NCBI GenBank assembly: GCA_003171295.1
Contig: PMYF01000218.1
Span: forward strand, 1 to 5,419
Source: Acidobacteriota bacterium
GTDB taxonomy: Bacteria; Acidobacteriota; Terriglobia; UBA7540
Direction of reading: 5' to 3'
Length of the DNA: 5,419 bases
The notes beneath the pieces were generated by a model. That model was given only the letters and a program-made list of their open reading frames with translations. It ran no database searches and was not told where the DNA came from. Position 1 is the first letter of the stretch; each line of letters begins with the position of its first letter. Shown in pieces: positions 4,787 to 5,419 of the stretch. The translations under genes were made by a program, and so were the position numbers.

Positions 4787-4873
4787 CCATCCGGCTGCAG
4801 GCAAGGCCGGGATCGCGTCTCGGTTGGCAATCGGACATCACTGGCCCGGCCTGCCTGAGCCGGGTCGTTAGCT
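4781..4873 (+). other. attC6 recombination site (93 bp)
   Basis: R'' is ATCTAAC (4781-4787), the exact complement of the attC5 R' box GTTAGAT, and it includes the stop codon of cassette 6. R' is GTTAGCT (4867-4873). The left arm 4791-4811 pairs perfectly over 19 bp with 4845-4863, leaving G4797 and one A (4803/4804) unpaired. It is the last attC in the window, so it could mark the end of the array. Confidence 0.93.
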
Positions 4874-4910
4874 GGCGACAAGCGAACCGTGATTCCGTAG
4901 GCTGGGCGGC

Positions 4911-5419
4911 ATGATCCGAGCGCATGTTTGCTTGAAACTGTTCGCAAGAATGTTCCTCTGCGTGGCTGGCCTGTGGGCTGTCGGCAACGCGGCTGCCGCC
5001 GAGGCGGCGGGAAAGCAAAAGCCTGCGCCCATCATCACCGTCCGGCCAGAGGATAACTCGAAGGCACTGGTCAATCCCGACATGGGATGGACCATGCATT
5101 TCTACTCCAACGTTCCCGACAACTATGGGTCGAAGCTGGAACCGTCCGATACGCTGGAGGATTTCCCCGGCCTCTCCACCGTTTATCTGCGGGTGCCGTG
5201 GGCGTTTCTGGAGCCCGAGGAAGGCAAGTTCAACTGGGCGCTGTTCGACACGCCGGCACAACGCTGGATTGCCAGGGGGAAGCGCGTCGCGTTGCGGGTG
5301 ACGTGTTCGGAGAATTGGATGGCCCTGGCGACGCCCGAGTGGGTGCGCAAGGCGGGCACCAAAGGCTACAACTACGAGTTTGGCAAGGGCCGCAGTGAGA
5401 AGGGCTGGACCTGGGACCC
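4911..5419 (+). CDS. Exported glycoside-hydrolase-like protein, N-terminal part (runs off the window)
   Basis: An open frame continues to the right edge, giving 169 residues so far. The N-terminus is a signal peptide (MIRAHVCLKLFARMFLCVAG, then AAAAEA with a likely cut near residue 30). ATG 4950 is an alternative start that keeps a shorter signal. The mature part reads like the first strands of a GH-A-clan (beta/alpha)8 barrel related to beta-galactosidase-type or DUF4832 proteins: NPDMGW at about 55-60, VYLRVPWAFLEPEEGKFNW (about 91-109), then GKRVALRVTCSE (about 123-134). The catalytic acids would lie further downstream, so activity and exact family cannot be judged. Third codon positions are richer in G/C than in the cassette genes. 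It starts 37 bases after attC6 and may be cassette 7 or chromosomal flank. A carbohydrate-degrading role in the periplasm or outside the cell is inferred. Confidence 0.85.
   Translation, partial: MIRAHVCLKLFARMFLCVAGLWAVGNAAAAEAAGKQKPAPIITVRPEDNSKALVNPDMGWTMHFYSNVPDNYGSKLEPSDTLEDFPGLSTVYLRVPWAFLEPEEGKFNWALFDTPAQRWIARGKRVALRVTCSENWMALATPEWVRKAGTKGYNYEFGKGRSEKGWTWD

Larger units (their letters stand above)
1..4873 (+). mobile_element. Integron gene-cassette array (CALIN-like segment, no integrase in view)
   Basis: Six complete attC sites and one partial one punctuate this stretch, all in the same orientation as the genes. Taking the crossover between G and TT of each R' box, the cassettes are: C1 22-833 (812 bp), C2 834-1554 (721), C3 1555-2175 (621), C4 2176-3244 (1069), C5 3245-4384 (1140) and C6 4385-4867 (483). 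The R'' at the 3' end of C1, C3, C4, C5 and C6 is the exact reverse complement of the R' at that cassette's 5' end; C2 is the exception. No tyrosine recombinase gene, attI or Pc promoter is visible. This is therefore either the interior or distal part of an array, or a cluster of attC sites lacking an integrase. That last distinction cannot be made from this window. Confidence 0.9.

Noticed and set aside
1..4873. CRISPR array
   Set aside because: The repeated elements are imperfect, differ in length from 59 to 211 bp, flank genes rather than spacers, and have R''/R' boxes.
4638..5261. A 207-codon open frame on the minus strand
   Set aside because: It lies opposite the signal peptide and first barrel strands of the glycoside-hydrolase-like gene and also crosses attC6 and the end of cassette 6. 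The plus-strand reading has clear family-like motifs, so this is a shadow of GC-rich coding DNA.

Overview
This window is best read as a run of integron gene cassettes with no integrase gene in view. The sequence shows six complete attC sites and the 3' tail of a seventh at the left edge. The complete sites end at 839, 1560, 2181, 3250, 4390 and 4873. Each has an R'' box (RYYYAAC-like), two complementary arms with one or two unpaired bases on the R'' side only, a variable loop, and an R' box (GTTRRRY-like). All genes lie on the + strand, about one per cassette, in head-to-tail order. Several stop codons fall inside the next attC, and some start codons lie only a few bases after the previous one. 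In five of the six complete cassettes, the R'' box at the cassette's 3' end is the exact reverse complement of the R' box at its 5' end. That is expected if each cassette once existed as a circle with its own intact attC.

Host: the cassette-4 product is a prepilin-like protein with an N-terminal cleavage/methylation segment and a C-terminal H-X9-DG motif. This architecture is typical of the Planctomycetes-Verrucomicrobia-Lentisphaerae group. The exported glycoside-hydrolase-like protein at the right edge fits the same group. I infer an environmental member, most likely verrucomicrobial, but no phylogenetic marker is present.

Layout: attC0 tail (1-27). Cassette 1 (22-833) encodes a membrane-anchored protein with a possible secretin N0/STN-like C-terminal domain. 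Cassette 2 (834-1554) encodes an MtlR-like, HEPN-like helical protein with an R-x4-H motif. Cassette 3 (1555-2175) encodes a secreted protein faintly like DUF1579. Cassette 4 (2176-3244) holds the pseudopilin-like gene, broken by one in-frame TAA, and its attC is split by a roughly 120-bp MITE-like insertion. Cassette 5 (3245-4384) encodes a three-TM protein with an incomplete carboxypeptidase-regulatory-like tail and a possible second small ORF. Cassette 6 (4385-4867) encodes a small protein with a signal peptide and a C-terminal TM segment. From 4868 a GC-richer exported glycoside-hydrolase-like gene runs off the right edge. It is either a seventh cassette or the chromosome beyond the array.

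The genes do not form a pathway. Their shared feature is mobility, and four of the seven (cassettes 1, 3, 4 and 6) look exported or anchored with their main domain outside the cytoplasm. No tRNA, rRNA, CRISPR array or convincing promoter was seen. Cassette promoters are often absent, and most starts here lack a clear Shine-Dalgarno sequence.
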